From Desulfobacteraceae bacterium (GTDB lineage: Bacteria; Desulfobacterota; Desulfobacteria; Desulfobacterales; UBA5616): DNA of 58,048 bases. Under the pieces are notes generated by a model. The model saw only the letters and a program-made list of their open reading frames with translations. It searched no databases and had not been told where the DNA came from. The stretch lies in assembly GCA_013791935.1 (NCBI GenBank), contig VMSV01000013.1, positions 1 through 58,048 on the forward strand, read 5' to 3'. Shown in pieces: positions 8,900 through 17,872 of the stretch (the stretch's first letter is position 1; the number at the start of each line of letters is the position of its first letter). Position numbers and translations under genes: made by a program.

Positions 8900-9680
8900 T
8901 TGCAGCTCTATCCGATTGGCTATTGATGATGCGAGCATTTTGATCGGCACGTTCAGTAATGTTCTTGGCCCCGGTCAGAAAACTAAACGCCTGATCCAAT
9001 GTCTGAGCATTGGCTTGCTTCATGATTTCTGACGGCGTACCCTTGGCCAGCGCATGACCATTTTTCATGACCAGCATGCAATCAACCAGTCGTTCAACGA
9101 CGTCCAGCACATGTGAACAGAAAACAACCGCCTTGCCATGCCTGGTTTCCGCCCGTAAGAACTCTTTCAGGACCGACACTGTATTTGCATCCAGTCCTGA
9201 AAAGGGTTCATCCAGAATAATCATGGACGGGTTATGCAATATCGCAGTGATGATCATCAATTTCTGCCGCATTCCTTTGGAGTATTCACGGATGATCTGT
9301 GAACCATTGGGATTGAGCTCCAGCAGCGCCATCATCTGTGTCGCCGTTTGCATCACCCGGTCAGGATCCAAATGATACAGATTGCCGATGAACTTTATGT
9401 ATTCTTCCCCTCTGAGGTTTTCGTACAGATGGCTGGTCTCCGGCACATACCCGATATCGGCCTTATATTCCACATCTCCGAATGCCACCGGATGGCCGTT
9501 GAAAGTGATTTTTCCCTTATCCGGTTTGATCATGCCCAGAATCATGCGAATCGTTGTCGTCTTTCCAGCGCCATTGGGCCCAAGAAGTGCAAATATTTCC
9601 CCCGGCTGAACCGAGAAGGATAAATCATCCACTGCTTTGGTTACTCCGAAACTGCGCGCGAGGTTCTCCACTATAAGCAT
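8892..9680 (-). CDS. ABC transporter ATPase, partner of the 533-aa permease
   Basis: The 262-residue ATPase has Walker A LGPNGAGKTT, signature YSKGMRQKLMI, Walker B MIILDEPFSGLD and a switch histidine in FCSHVLDV. It belongs to the CcmA/ABC-2 exporter group but is clearly different from the two near-identical ATPases on each side. The start is an ATG about 10 nt after AAAGGTGAC. Translational coupling to the permease (8-nt overlap) indicates a dedicated pair, so the cassette encodes two ABC systems side by side. Confidence 0.9.
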   Translation of the reverse strand: MLIVENLARSFGVTKAVDDLSFSVQPGEIFALLGPNGAGKTTTIRMILGMIKPDKGKITFNGHPVAFGDVEYKADIGYVPETSHLYENLRGEEYIKFIGNLYHLDPDRVMQTATQMMALLELNPNGSQIIREYSKGMRQKLMIITAILHNPSMIILDEPFSGLDANTVSVLKEFLRAETRHGKAVVFCSHVLDVVERLVDCMLVMKNGHALAKGTPSEIMKQANAQTLDQAFSFLTGAKNITERADQNARIINSQSDRAANE

Positions 9681-9816
9681 GTGTCACCTTTCAGAACTTC
9701 TCTGTTAATGGATTCCAAGCTTGATCAGTGATTAAAAGTTTATAATCACTGATCAAGTTTTGAACCCGTAGCCTCAAGGAAATGAAACCGCGTCCCAAGA
9801 GGAGATGATTGAATTT

Positions 9817-9908
9817 AAAAGAAAAGGGGTCAGTTCTTCAAAAGAAAAGGGGTCAGTTCTTCATTCTTGACAGACAAAATGAAGTGTGAAGAATGAAGAA
9901 CTGACCCC
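9817..9908. repeat. REP-type hairpin with an extra direct half-copy
   Basis: An 18-bp perfect inverted repeat, GGGGTCAGTTCTTCATTC at 9849-9866 and its complement at 9891-9908, with a 24-nt loop. The left arm with its leading AAAAGAAAA is also present as a direct half-copy at 9817-9840. This design fits REP/BIME elements mobilised by RAYT-type Y1 transposases; a RAYT relic occurs at about 30.6 kb. The element forms the 3' end of the neighbouring ATPase gene. Confidence 0.7.
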
Positions 9909-10716
9909 TATGTCTTCTTGTATCGCAAAAAACATGAAGAACCGGTTTGCCTGCCACAAATGCTGTGGATATGACCTTATAGTTCCTTTTATAATCCTCG
10001 CAGTCTTCTTTATTGATGATTTTCTCCCAGATCTTTCCCTTCAAATCATCAATGGCTTTTGTGGGTTCACCCTTTAAGAGGACTTCTCCTAAGGAAATGA
10101 TCGCCATTTGGCTGCATAATTCTTTAACATCTTCAACCATATGGGTGGATAGAATAACGATAACATTCTCTCCGATCTCACCAAACAGGTTTAGAAAATG
10201 GCTGCGTCCTTCAAGATCCAGACCGGCCGTTGGCTCATCAACAACAATCAGCTTGGGGTTGCCCAAAAGCGCCTGGGCAATACCCAACCGTTGCTTCATA
10301 CCACCGGAATATTCTTTCAGTTTTTTGTGGCGGTGACAATACAGGTCTGTCTGATGAAGAAGATAAGCGACCATTTCCCGGCGCTCATTTTTATTTCCAA
10401 TCCCTTTTAATAATGCAAAATGGTTTAGCATATCTTCTGCCGTGATAGTTGGATACAAACCAAATTCCTGGGGTAAATAGCCCAATATTTTGCGTACCTC
10501 CTGTTTTTGCTCAAGCACGTTCAGATCACCCATCATGATACTGCCCTGGTCTGGCGCCTGAAGCGCTGCGATAGTATGCATCAAAGTAGACTTGCCTGCG
10601 CCATTCGGGCCAAGTAGACCGAACATGCCGGTTGGAATGGTAAGATCAATATTCTTTAACGCCTCCACGCCATTTTCATAGGTCTTAGATAGATTCTGGA
10701 TTTTGAGTTCAAGCAT
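9853..10716 (-). CDS. ABC transporter ATPase, copy 2, with REP-replaced C-terminus
   Basis: This copy is nearly identical to 6326-7210 up to VLHVFCDT, including Walker A, signature (YSGGMKQRLG) and Walker B motifs. The last residues are replaced by a short tail (RRHRGQFFILHTSFCLSRMK) encoded by the REP hairpin at 9849-9908, so the C-terminal 25-30 residues of copy 1 are lost. The ATPase core is intact and may still work. No permease lies directly downstream in the expected place, because the region after it is the next ABC pair. It is best read as a duplicated, 3'-truncated paralogue. Confidence 0.75.
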   Translation of the reverse strand: MLELKIQNLSKTYENGVEALKNIDLTIPTGMFGLLGPNGAGKSTLMHTIAALQAPDQGSIMMGDLNVLEQKQEVRKILGYLPQEFGLYPTITAEDMLNHFALLKGIGNKNERREMVAYLLHQTDLYCHRHKKLKEYSGGMKQRLGIAQALLGNPKLIVVDEPTAGLDLEGRSHFLNLFGEIGENVIVILSTHMVEDVKELCSQMAIISLGEVLLKGEPTKAIDDLKGKIWEKIINKEDCEDYKRNYKVISTAFVAGKPVLHVFCDTRRHRGQFFILHTSFCLSRMKN

Positions 10717-10785
10717 TGTTCATCTCCTGTTTTTTACCATTCAGCATAACGGCGGGTGTCAAGATAGATGTCATCTGATCCGCAA

Positions 10786-11001
10786 TTAAGCTGCTTCTTT
10801 AAAAAAATACTCTTGGGCAGCTTTTTCCTTGGCAGGGTTAAGCATAACCAAGTGCACCGGATTCCAGTTACGTGTTTGTCGCGACTATCGGTTCGGATGG
10901 CGACGACGGGCTTTTTCATATACAGACCGGCGGTTTGCCAGAATATTGAACTCACGGCCATAGTGACGATCATCAGGGCTGACAAAACGGGGGTTCCATC
11001 T
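10786..11001 (-). pseudogene. DDE integrase-type transposase, C-terminal fragment with amber stop
   Basis: The frame reads RWNPRFVSPDDRHYGREFNI then LANRRSVYEKARRRHPNR, a TAG stop, and in the same frame SRQTRNWNPVHLVMLNPAKE to a terminal stop at 10786. This is the type of C-terminal tail found behind rve/IS3-like integrase-catalytic domains (YG..FN.LANRR..YE.AR...P.RWS..TRNW). The catalytic core is absent and the internal stop kills the rest. Assignment to an exact IS family is not possible from the tail. Confidence 0.5.
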
Positions 11002-11015
11002 CTTCCGAAGAACTA

Positions 11016-11080
11016 AACAACTACCGACTAAAGTCGGAAGGTTAAAAACCAAGTGCTGAAAGCACGGATACGGGTCCAAG
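11016..11080. mobile_element. IS200/IS605-like right-end hairpins
   Basis: Directly downstream of the Y1 transposase fragment lie the perfect palindrome CCGACTAAAGTCGG (11024-11037) and two further small inverted repeats around AAGTGCTGAAAGCACGG and GGGTCCAAGGCCC. Subterminal hairpins behind tnpA are typical for the right end of IS200/IS605 elements, where single-stranded DNA is recognised and cut. Confidence 0.5.
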
Positions 11081-11089
11081 GCCCGTTTT

Positions 11090-11233
11090 TCATGAATCAG
11101 TCTTAAAATTATCATCCGGAGGTTTTGGCTCAAAATGATGTTCAAGATAATTCTTTATCATCTCATCCGTTATTTGACCGGATGTTACACAAAAAAACCC
11201 TCGTGCCCAAAAATGGCGGTGTGACCGTATTAT
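11090..11233 (-). pseudogene. IS200/IS605 TnpA (Y1 HUH transposase), C-terminal fragment
   Basis: The frame gives RHFWARGFFCVTSGQITDEM then IKNYLEHHFEPKPPDDNFKT and a stop at 11090. This is the C-terminus of IS200-type TnpA, including the helix with the catalytic tyrosine (ITDEMIKNYLEHH). The HUH motif and N-terminus are missing. In frame upstream it runs straight into the stop of the CPBP-like gene (TAG at 11237-11239), so the deletion joint lies at about 11234. The element is immobile. Confidence 0.7.
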
Positions 11234-11236
11234 AAA

Positions 11237-11740
11237 CTATGGACTGACAAGATATTGAGTAAGCATAATAAAAACGAACGCAATTAGATTATGATACATA
11301 TGGATATATGCTGTTATGACTATGGCCTTATTTAATGATTTTTTCTCCCATTCGATAAAGCAGATAGAAAATACTAAAAAAGGCCACCAAAGGACTAAAC
11401 CCCTGGCCGGAGAGGACAAGGAGTGTATTAGAGCCCATACTACCGCAGAAGCGAAGGCTACTGTAATGGTCTTGCTCATTATCCTATTCAACAACGATAA
11501 AATAGGCCACATCATAACAGTTTCTATCCACGGACCGATTAAAATTAAACAAAAATACAAAAAGATAACTGGCATCTTGATTGGTTGGCTTTTACCAGGC
11601 ATTACGAGAAGAACTATCACGGCAAGTATAACAGTTGGTATCAGTGAAATTAGAAGTGCATTACAAAAATATTTCCATCTGGCCTGGTCAGTTTCGTATA
11701 ACTGGTGGAGCAATCGCTTCATTCGCTTCTCCGGCTGCAT
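11237..11740 (-). CDS. CPBP-like intramembrane protease family protein (weak active site)
   Basis: The 167-residue product has about five hydrophobic helices: 27-47, 57-78, 85-110, 118-130 and 140-162. The region WIETVMMWPILSLL, then WALIHSL and IHMYHNLIAF corresponds in order to the E(E)xxxR, FxxxH and HxxxN motifs of the CPBP (CAAX protease and bacteriocin processing) family. Only a single Glu is present in the first motif and the Arg is missing, so it may be inactive or diverged. It sits between ABC exporter genes and IS debris; CPBP proteins often accompany peptide export or immunity functions, but that link is only inferred here. Confidence 0.45.
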   Translation of the reverse strand: MQPEKRMKRLLHQLYETDQARWKYFCNALLISLIPTVILAVIVLLVMPGKSQPIKMPVIFLYFCLILIGPWIETVMMWPILSLLNRIMSKTITVAFASAVVWALIHSLSSPARGLVLWWPFLVFSICFIEWEKKSLNKAIVITAYIHMYHNLIAFVFIMLTQYLVSP

Positions 11741-12040
11741 AAAATAGATGAAGTGTTTAGTATGTCTTTTAAAAGGTATTATTTAGTGTTTGAACGGAAA
11801 AGGCAGTTATTGGCTTACTCCGGGGTAGGCAATAACTCCCATGAGTAAAATGATGCCACCCCCAATCATTTCTAATAGGCAGTATAAGTTGATACAACTG
11901 CTTGTAACCGTTCACGGGAATAGAAAGTAAATTTATGCTATCCAGGCAAAATTTGGCTTCTGTTCTTTGAAATAGGCTTGCATCAAATCGGTGATGACAT
12001 CGAAAGAGGATTTGGATTTCAGCCGACAAGTTTTCTTTAA
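11741..12040. other. Intergenic debris
   Basis: Short stop-rich sequence with no recognisable protein or RNA. The minus frame near 11945-11990 (ITDLMQAYFKEQKPNFAWIA) looks like a broken protein end but could not be assigned. Confidence 0.4.
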
Positions 12041-12438
12041 TGACAAGATTCGTTCAACCCATAGAAAAATTGAAAAAAAGAAAAATTCACTTCATCGAAA
12101 TTCTGAAACAGATTTTACCCGAAACCGTAATCTTCCCTTTCATATTGCAGGGGATTTTTTAAGGCATTGTCAGGGGGTCATATCAAGACGAGCTTGACAG
12201 GTTTTTCAAAAATATCTTCAGCCAAAAGGAAACTTAAACACCAAGCGTTCATTGAACTTAATTTGACCCTGATCCATTATCTGAATAAGACTTTCCTGTA
12301 AAAACATGGTTTGGGTTTTGGAAGCTTGGTATTGATGGCTCAATGACACGTCTGCCTTGCGAAGGGGACATCAGTAGGCTATTCGGCAGTCGGAAAGTCC
12401 ACCAAGGCAGACAATCCTCCACGGCACGCGTATCACAG
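12041..12438 (+). pseudogene. IS4-family transposase, N-terminal remnant
   Basis: Fragments in several frames follow the IS4-type order: an N-terminal MTRFVQPIEKLKKRKIHFIE, then DELDRFFKNIFS, then SAKRKLKHQAFIELNLTLIH (the conserved A(R/K)xKL(K/R)HxAFIELN block), and GIDGSMTRLPCEGDISRLFG plus GRQSSTARVSQ. DGS holds the first catalytic aspartate of the DDE triad. At least three frameshifts or stops separate the blocks, and the sequence ends about 40 residues after the first aspartate, so the element is dead. Confidence 0.6.
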
Positions 12439-12555
12439 TTAAATTAACTTGATTTATAAGAGCTTGCTTTTTTGGTGGATATATATAGGTTTTGTATTAT
12501 TGTCTGTCAATAAAATATTTGATAACAGATGTTTCGATTGCGAAAATTGGTTATC

Positions 12556-12678
12556 ACCTGAATCTTGCATGAAAAATGATCAAATCTCACCAAAGCCTTA
12601 TGAGAATCCTATTTACGGAAATTCCCGAAACAAAACTATTTACCTGTTTGGTAAAAAGCATGACCGATATTTTATTTT
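12556..12678 (+). repeat. 123-bp dispersed repeat, copy A
   Basis: This segment is repeated in inverted orientation at 26979-27101 with only two differences in 123 positions. It contains a 6-bp stem hairpin TTTACCTGTTTGGTAAA and a near palindrome CGGAAATTCCCG. It can be read as MKNDQISPKPYENPIYGNSR followed by NKTIYLFGKKHDRYFI in both copies, but both differences change an amino acid, so coding selection is not supported. No known element was recognised. Confidence 0.8.
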
Positions 12679-12700
12679 AAAATTCTCAAAATGGGTTTTT

Positions 12701-12858
<158 letters not shown>

Positions 12859-12870
12859 TCAAGATTTGGA

Positions 12871-12899
12871 TATTTAGAACATTCGGTCCGTTAAGTCAA
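12871..12899 (-). promoter_or_regulatory. Sigma70 promoter of tRNA-fMet
   Basis: TTGACT (12899-12894), a 17-nt spacer and TAAATA (12876-12871), with the mature tRNA 5' end 12 nt downstream. The -35 box overlaps the last codons of yggU. Confidence 0.7.
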
Positions 12900-13240
12900 G
12901 GAGATTTTGTCGCTTCAGCATATTTGCCAAGCAGCTGAAATAGCCTGGATTGGGTATCGTGGTCATCCGTACGGATCAGTAGTCGTTTGTTCCGGCCGGT
13001 TTGTCCGGAAAGCATATCAATTGAAGTTTTAGGCACCTGAAGGGCTTTTGACAAAAACTCAATGCACATTTTATTGGCAGCACCTTCCACGGGCGGGGCG
13101 GTTAGTTTCACCTTCAGGGCCTGGCCAAGGATGCCGGTGATCTGATTCCTGGAAGATCTGGGTTGAACGTAGATGGTTATAATCAGCCCTTCGGGTTGGA
13201 TTTCCAGAAAGGGCAGGGTGGGGGGGTGTTCCGCATTCAT
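12896..13240 (-). CDS. yggU: YggU/DUF167 family protein
   Basis: The 114-residue protein matches the small DUF167 fold: VQPRSSRNQITGILGQALKV, then LTAPPVEGAANKMCIEFLSK and the basic GQTGRNKRLLI. Function in bacteria is unknown; structures show a mixed alpha/beta domain with a conserved basic patch. It is the last gene of the alaC-hom-thrH group (41 bp after thrH), with a small palindrome in the gap. Its 3' end contains the tRNA promoter. Confidence 0.85.
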   Translation of the reverse strand: MNAEHPPTLPFLEIQPEGLIITIYVQPRSSRNQITGILGQALKVKLTAPPVEGAANKMCIEFLSKALQVPKTSIDMLSGQTGRNKRLLIRTDDHDTQSRLFQLLGKYAEATKSP

Positions 13241-13258
13241 GGTTGAATAGCCCTGAAT

Positions 13259-13285
13259 CGGGCGGACACGCAGGTCCGCCCCTAG
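13259..13285. repeat. Short GC palindrome
   Basis: CGGGCGGACACGCAGGTCCGCCC can form a stem of GGGCGGAC/GTCCGCCC. It is closely related to the arms of 6257-6323 and to the palindromes at 45011 and 47862. Confidence 0.55.
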
Positions 13286-13884
13286 GATAGGAAATTTTCG
13301 ATCATTTCTTTTATCTGGTTGTACTCTGTGGTAACCGGCAGGTCCGGATGATCGGCAATGACATTCTCCGGGGGGCGGAACAGAATGCCTTTATCCGCTT
13401 CTTTAAGCATGGTGATGTCATTATACGAGTCGCCCACGGCAATAATTTTATAATTCAGGCTTTTTAGGGCTGCTGCGGTTTTCTTCTTCCCGTCCGGCTG
13501 TCTTAACTTGTACCCGCTGATTGTGCCATCGGGTTCAATGACCAGGGAATGGCAGAACAGGGTGGGGCGGCCCAGCTTCTCCATCATGGGGCCGGCGAAT
13601 TGGACAAAAGTATCTGAAACTACAATCACCTGGGTGATGGATCGCAGCCAGTCTAAAAATTCCAAGGCCCCCGGAAGCGGGTCCATGAAGGCGATGACAT
13701 CGGTAATATCCTTGATTTTAAGATGATGTTCTTTAAGGATCAGCAGGCGCCGGGTCATGAGAACATCATAATCCGGGATATCCCTTGTGGTGAGTTTCAA
13801 TTCTTCGATGCCGGTCTTCTTGGCCACATTAATCCAGATTTCAGGAATAAAAACACCTTCCAGGTCTGAGCAGACAATATGCAT
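13282..13884 (-). CDS. thrH: ThrH: phosphoserine phosphatase / homoserine phosphotransferase
   Basis: The 200-residue HAD hydrolase starts MHIVCSDLEGVFIPEIWINV, in which DLEG replaces the usual DxDxT nucleophile motif, as in ThrH. Further motifs are VVSDTF (motif II) and IAVGDSYNDITMLKEA (motif IV acidic pair). ThrH can dephosphorylate phosphoserine and move the phosphate to homoserine, giving phosphohomoserine for threonine synthesis. Its place 26 bp after homoserine dehydrogenase supports a role in the threonine branch, possibly in place of ThrB. Confidence 0.9.
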   Translation of the reverse strand: MHIVCSDLEGVFIPEIWINVAKKTGIEELKLTTRDIPDYDVLMTRRLLILKEHHLKIKDITDVIAFMDPLPGALEFLDWLRSITQVIVVSDTFVQFAGPMMEKLGRPTLFCHSLVIEPDGTISGYKLRQPDGKKKTAAALKSLNYKIIAVGDSYNDITMLKEADKGILFRPPENVIADHPDLPVTTEYNQIKEMIENFLS

Positions 13885-13910
13885 GCGGTTTGCTCCTAAC
13901 TTTCTTATTT

Positions 13911-15227
13911 TTAATCGTTGTAATTTTGGTCTTCAATACGAATCAGAACGGTTTTTCCGGTCACCACATCCAGGGCCTGGATTTCGTTCAATGCCTTATA
14001 CACCTCGATTTCCCTGGCGAGATGGGTCAGCATGACAATGGGGACCGAACCGCTGGTTTCGCGCCCTTTCTGATGGACTGATTTGATGCTGATATGATGA
14101 TCCCCGAGGATGCCTGAAATCTTGGACAACACCTTGGGCTGATCCTTGGCCGCAAACCGGAAATAATAATGGGTTACCAGCTCATCAATGGGAAGAACCG
14201 GCTTGTCCTTTATCCGGTCTGCCTGAAAGCCCAGAACCGGAATCCGGCCACAAGAGCCCGTGATGATGTTCCTGGCGATATCGGCGATATCCCCCACCAC
14301 GGCGCTGGCGGTGGGCATCATGCCTGCGCCACGGCCATAGAGCATCATATCCCCCACGCAATCTCCGGAAATGATCACAGCGTTCAGGGACCCGGAGATG
14401 TTGGAGAGGGGATTTGAAAAAGGAATCATGGTGGGATGAACCCTGGCTTCCAGTGCGTCTCCCATATCCTTGCCGATGGCCAGGAGTTTGATGCAGTATC
14501 CGAACTCCCTGGCAAAATCGATGTCCTGCGGGGAAATGGATGAAATGCCTTCCACAAAAATGTCTTTTAGATTGATGCCCGTGCCAAAAGCCAGGGCGGT
14601 GAGAATGGCCAGTTTATGGGCCGTGTCCATGCCCTCCACATCCAGGGTGGGATCGGCTTCGGCAAAGCCGTTTTCCTGGGCTTCAGCCAGGGCTTCGCGA
14701 AAAGAGCTGCCATCTTGGGATATTTTGGAAAGAATATAATTGCAGGTGCCGTTTAAAATTCCCACCATGGACTCAATCCGGTTGCCCACCAGGGATTCCC
14801 GAAGGGATTTGATGATGGGCATGCAGCCACCCACACTGGCTTCATAGGCCAGATCCACCCCTTTTGCCCGGGCTGCGGCAATGACTTCATTCCCGCCATC
14901 GGCCAGGAGGGCTTTGTTGGCTGTAACAATGTGTTTCCCGTTTCCAATGGCATCCAGAATCAACTGCTTTGCCACGGTTCTGCCGCCGATCATTTCAACG
15001 ATGATGTCGATTTCCGGATCATGGATGACGGCCCCGGCATCAGGAATCAGCATGCCTTTTTCCAGCTCAATATCCCTTCGGGAGGTAACATCAATATCGG
15101 CGATTCTTTTAAGGTTCAGGAAAGCCCCGATTCTGGAAGCGATCATGTCCCTGTTCTCAATGAGGATCTTGGCAACCCCGGTTCCCACGGTTCCAAAACC
15201 CAAAAGGCCGATATTGATCTGTTTCAT
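13911..15227 (-). CDS. hom: Homoserine dehydrogenase with C-terminal ACT domain
   Basis: Reduces aspartate semialdehyde to homoserine with NAD(P)H, the branch step to threonine and methionine. The 438-residue protein has GLLGFGTVGTGVAKIL (nucleotide binding), NGTCNYIL and the catalytic-domain block EADPTLDVEGMDTAHKLAIL. The final about 90 residues form an ACT domain (FRFAAKDQPKVLSKISGILG) that usually binds threonine for feedback control. The start at 15227 has GGAGG 7 nt upstream; an earlier in-frame ATG (15242) lies in front of that site and is unlikely. Confidence 0.95.
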   Translation of the reverse strand: MKQINIGLLGFGTVGTGVAKILIENRDMIASRIGAFLNLKRIADIDVTSRRDIELEKGMLIPDAGAVIHDPEIDIIVEMIGGRTVAKQLILDAIGNGKHIVTANKALLADGGNEVIAAARAKGVDLAYEASVGGCMPIIKSLRESLVGNRIESMVGILNGTCNYILSKISQDGSSFREALAEAQENGFAEADPTLDVEGMDTAHKLAILTALAFGTGINLKDIFVEGISSISPQDIDFAREFGYCIKLLAIGKDMGDALEARVHPTMIPFSNPLSNISGSLNAVIISGDCVGDMMLYGRGAGMMPTASAVVGDIADIARNIITGSCGRIPVLGFQADRIKDKPVLPIDELVTHYYFRFAAKDQPKVLSKISGILGDHHISIKSVHQKGRETSGSVPIVMLTHLAREIEVYKALNEIQALDVVTGKTVLIRIEDQNYND

Positions 15228-15272
15228 GAAGTTCCTCCGCATAAGAAAATGAAAATATAGGGAATATAGGCT

Positions 15273-16439
15273 CTATAAAACCTTTCGAATTCCCCGAATG
15301 GCTTGGTTGATTCGCATATCGTTTTCAATCAGGGCAAAACGAACATAGTTGTCCCCGTACTCCCCGAAACCCAGACCGGGTGAAACCGCAACCTGGGCTT
15401 CCTTGATCAGAAATTTGCAGAATTCCACCGATCGCAGGTGCAGATACTTGTCCGGTATTTTAGCCCAGACAAACATGGTGCCCTTGGGGCTTGGAATATT
15501 CCATCCGGCCCGGTTCAAACCGGTAATCAGGGTGTCCCGCCGCTGGCGATAGGTGTCGCAAATTTCGTGCACGCAATCCTGGGGGCCGTTTAACGCGATA
15601 ATGGACGCGATCTGTATGGGCTGAAAAATACCGTAATCCAGATAACTTTTAATGCGGCGAAGGGCGGCGATGGTTTCGGGGTTTCCCACGCAGAAGCCCA
15701 CTCGCCAACCGGCCATATTGTAGCTTTTGGACAGGGAGACAAATTCCACGCCAACATCCTTGGCCCCTTTGGCCTGGAGGAAGCTGGGGGCAACGTATCC
15801 ATCAAAAACGATGTCCGCATAGGCAAAGTCATGGATGACCATGAGGTTGTGTTCCTTGGCGAAATCCACAATTTTTTCAAAAAAGGCCAGGTCCACCACG
15901 GTGGTTGTGGGATTGTGGGGAAAACTCAGAATGAGTATCTTGGGTTTGGGCCAGGTTTGTTTTACCGCCTGAATGAGGTTTTCAAAAAAATCACATTCCG
16001 GTCCCATGGGAATTCCCCTCACATCTCCTCCGGCTATGATGGAAGAGAAGGGATGAATGGGGTAGGTGGGATTTGGGGTTAAGACAACATCTCCCGGACG
16101 AATGGTCACCAGAATGAGATGGGACAGGCCTTCTTTCACACCGATGGTTACGATGGCCTCGGTATCCGGATTGATGTCCACCTCGAAACGGCGTTTGTAC
16201 CAGTCGGAAATGGCCAAACGAAGCTTGGTGATTCCCCTGGACGCGGAATACCGGTGATTGTGGTGTTTTTGGGCTGCTTCCACCAATTTTTCCACAATAT
16301 GGGGTGGGGTCCCCATGTCCGGGTTCCCCATTCCAAGATCAATAATATCATCACCGGAGCGGCGGGCGCTCATTTTTAGTTCATCTACAACCGTAAAGAC
16401 ATATGGGGGCAGACGGTCAAGTCTAGCGAAATTTGTCAT
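15273..16439 (-). CDS. alaC: AlaC-type alanine (glutamate-pyruvate) aminotransferase
   Basis: This 388-residue PLP enzyme of fold type I starts with [20 protein letters not shown], very like AlaC (YfdZ) of enterics. The PLP lysine is in [22 protein letters not shown]-type ([11 protein letters not shown]) and YADIVFDGY motifs bind cofactor and substrate. AlaC moves the amino group between glutamate and pyruvate; related enzymes act as LL-diaminopimelate aminotransferases. Being 45 bp before hom, an aspartate-family role is also possible. First gene of the minus-strand group. Confidence 0.85.
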   Translation of the reverse strand: MTNFARLDRLPPYVFTVVDELKMSARRSGDDIIDLGMGNPDMGTPPHIVEKLVEAAQKHHNHRYSASRGITKLRLAISDWYKRRFEVDINPDTEAIVTIGVKEGLSHLILVTIRPGDVVLTPNPTYPIHPFSSIIAGGDVRGIPMGPECDFFENLIQAVKQTWPKPKILILSFPHNPTTTVVDLAFFEKIVDFAKEHNLMVIHDFAYADIVFDGYVAPSFLQAKGAKDVGVEFVSLSKSYNMAGWRVGFCVGNPETIAALRRIKSYLDYGIFQPIQIASIIALNGPQDCVHEICDTYRQRRDTLITGLNRAGWNIPSPKGTMFVWAKIPDKYLHLRSVEFCKFLIKEAQVAVSPGLGFGEYGDNYVRFALIENDMRINQAIRGIRKVL

Positions 16440-16566
16440 GTGTAACCCTCATTTTATTTTGATTTGATCCATGGAAACGAATTGGCAATGGCAGGACCAG
16501 AATTATGAACGCCATAAAGCTGCTGAAGCCGGATCAATCGGATTTAATTACAATACCATGTAGTGA

Positions 16567-16623
16567 AAGTCAAAAAAATTGTTTTGACTTTTTTCAAGCT
16601 TCAGTTTAGTTTTTCGAACTAAA
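16567..16623 (+). promoter_or_regulatory. Two hairpins in the purM leader
   Basis: AAGTCAAAA...TTTTGACTT followed by TTTT (16567-16594) and TTTAGTT...AACTAAA (16605-16623) lie before the purM ribosome binding site. The first resembles a weak terminator, so attenuation is possible, but no known purine riboswitch core was seen. Confidence 0.35.
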
Positions 16624-16660
16624 AAAGGACAAAAAGATTCTGGAAGAATCACAGGGGAGA

Positions 16661-17704
16661 ATGATGAGCAGATTAACGTATGCAGAAGCAGGTGTGAATA
16701 TTGATAAGGCCAACGCCTTTATAGAAGATATCAAAAAGATTGCCAAAAAAACACATAAAGCAGGGGTTATCGGAGATATCGGTGGTTTCGGCGGACTTTT
16801 CTCATTGAATGTTTCGCATTATGAAAGACCCGTGCTGGTGAGCTCCACCGACGGTGTGGGAACGAAACTTAAAATCGCCGTCATGATGAACAAGCACGAC
16901 ACCATCGGCATTGATCTGGTGGCCATGAGTGTGAACGACATAGCGGTTCAAGGGGCGAAACCGCTTTTCTTCCTGGACTATATTTCCATGGGTACCTTGG
17001 ACAGAAATGTTGCGGCCCAGATCCTTGAAGGCATCAGCGAAGGTTGCCTTCAGGCAAGCTGCGCACTCATCGGCGGTGAAACAGCAGAAATGCCCGGGTT
17101 GTACCATGAGAATGAATATGACCTGGCCGGGTTTGCCGTGGGGATTGTGGACAACAGCAAAATTATCGACGGGTCTGAAATCCATGTGGGGAATCAGATC
17201 ATCGGAATCGCCTCTACCGGCCTGCACAGCAATGGGTATTCCCTGGCCAGAAAGGTCTGCTTTGAGGAGCTTCATTTAAAAATTGATTCCCGCATTCCTG
17301 AATTAGGTTGCACCATAGGAGAAGAACTCCTGAAACCCACCAAAATCTATTCGGAAATCATACACGGCCTTGTCAGAGACCTTCGGATTCTGGGCCTTGC
17401 CCATATCACCGGTGGAGGCATAACGGACAATCTCGTGAGGATCATTCCCAAAGGGTGCAGAGTGATCATGAAGAAAGGGACCTGGGATGTTCCGCCGATT
17501 TTTTCTTTCCTCCAGGAAGCCGGTAAAATTGAAGACCTGGAAATGCTTCGGACGTTCAACAACGGCATCGGGCTCATCGCCGTGGTTCCCGAGCCCTCTA
17601 CCCAGGAACTGATGGACAGGCTTGCAGCCATGAATGAAAAGGCTTTCGTGATCGGGGAAATCACCGAGAATAAAAAATCAGAGCAGCAAATTTCCTGGGA
17701 ATAA
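16661..17704 (+). CDS. purM: Phosphoribosylformylglycinamidine cyclo-ligase (AIR synthetase)
   Basis: Catalyses ATP-dependent ring closure of FGAM to AIR in purine synthesis. The 347-residue protein has the family marks TYAEAGVNIDKANAF at the N-terminus, SSTDGVGTKLKIA (ATP/substrate loop), GIDLVAMSVNDIAVQGAKPL, GGETAEMPGLY and ITGGGITDNLVRI. The start follows AGGGGAG; ATG codons at 16661 and 16664 are both possible. It is monocistronic, followed by a strong terminator at 17873. Confidence 0.97.
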   Translation: MMSRLTYAEAGVNIDKANAFIEDIKKIAKKTHKAGVIGDIGGFGGLFSLNVSHYERPVLVSSTDGVGTKLKIAVMMNKHDTIGIDLVAMSVNDIAVQGAKPLFFLDYISMGTLDRNVAAQILEGISEGCLQASCALIGGETAEMPGLYHENEYDLAGFAVGIVDNSKIIDGSEIHVGNQIIGIASTGLHSNGYSLARKVCFEELHLKIDSRIPELGCTIGEELLKPTKIYSEIIHGLVRDLRILGLAHITGGGITDNLVRIIPKGCRVIMKKGTWDVPPIFSFLQEAGKIEDLEMLRTFNNGIGLIAVVPEPSTQELMDRLAAMNEKAFVIGEITENKKSEQQISWE

Positions 17705-17872
17705 CATGAGGATAATGAATATTTGGCTGAAACTTTATTGGAAAACTCGCTCTTCTTTTAGCCGGTTTCTAAAACGCCTTGAAAAAGCCGGTCGGCAGAA
17801 CCCCGTATGCACCCAATGAGGGACAAAAAACAGATCCAGGTAGGATCGAACTAGAAAACAGAACAAATTCAA

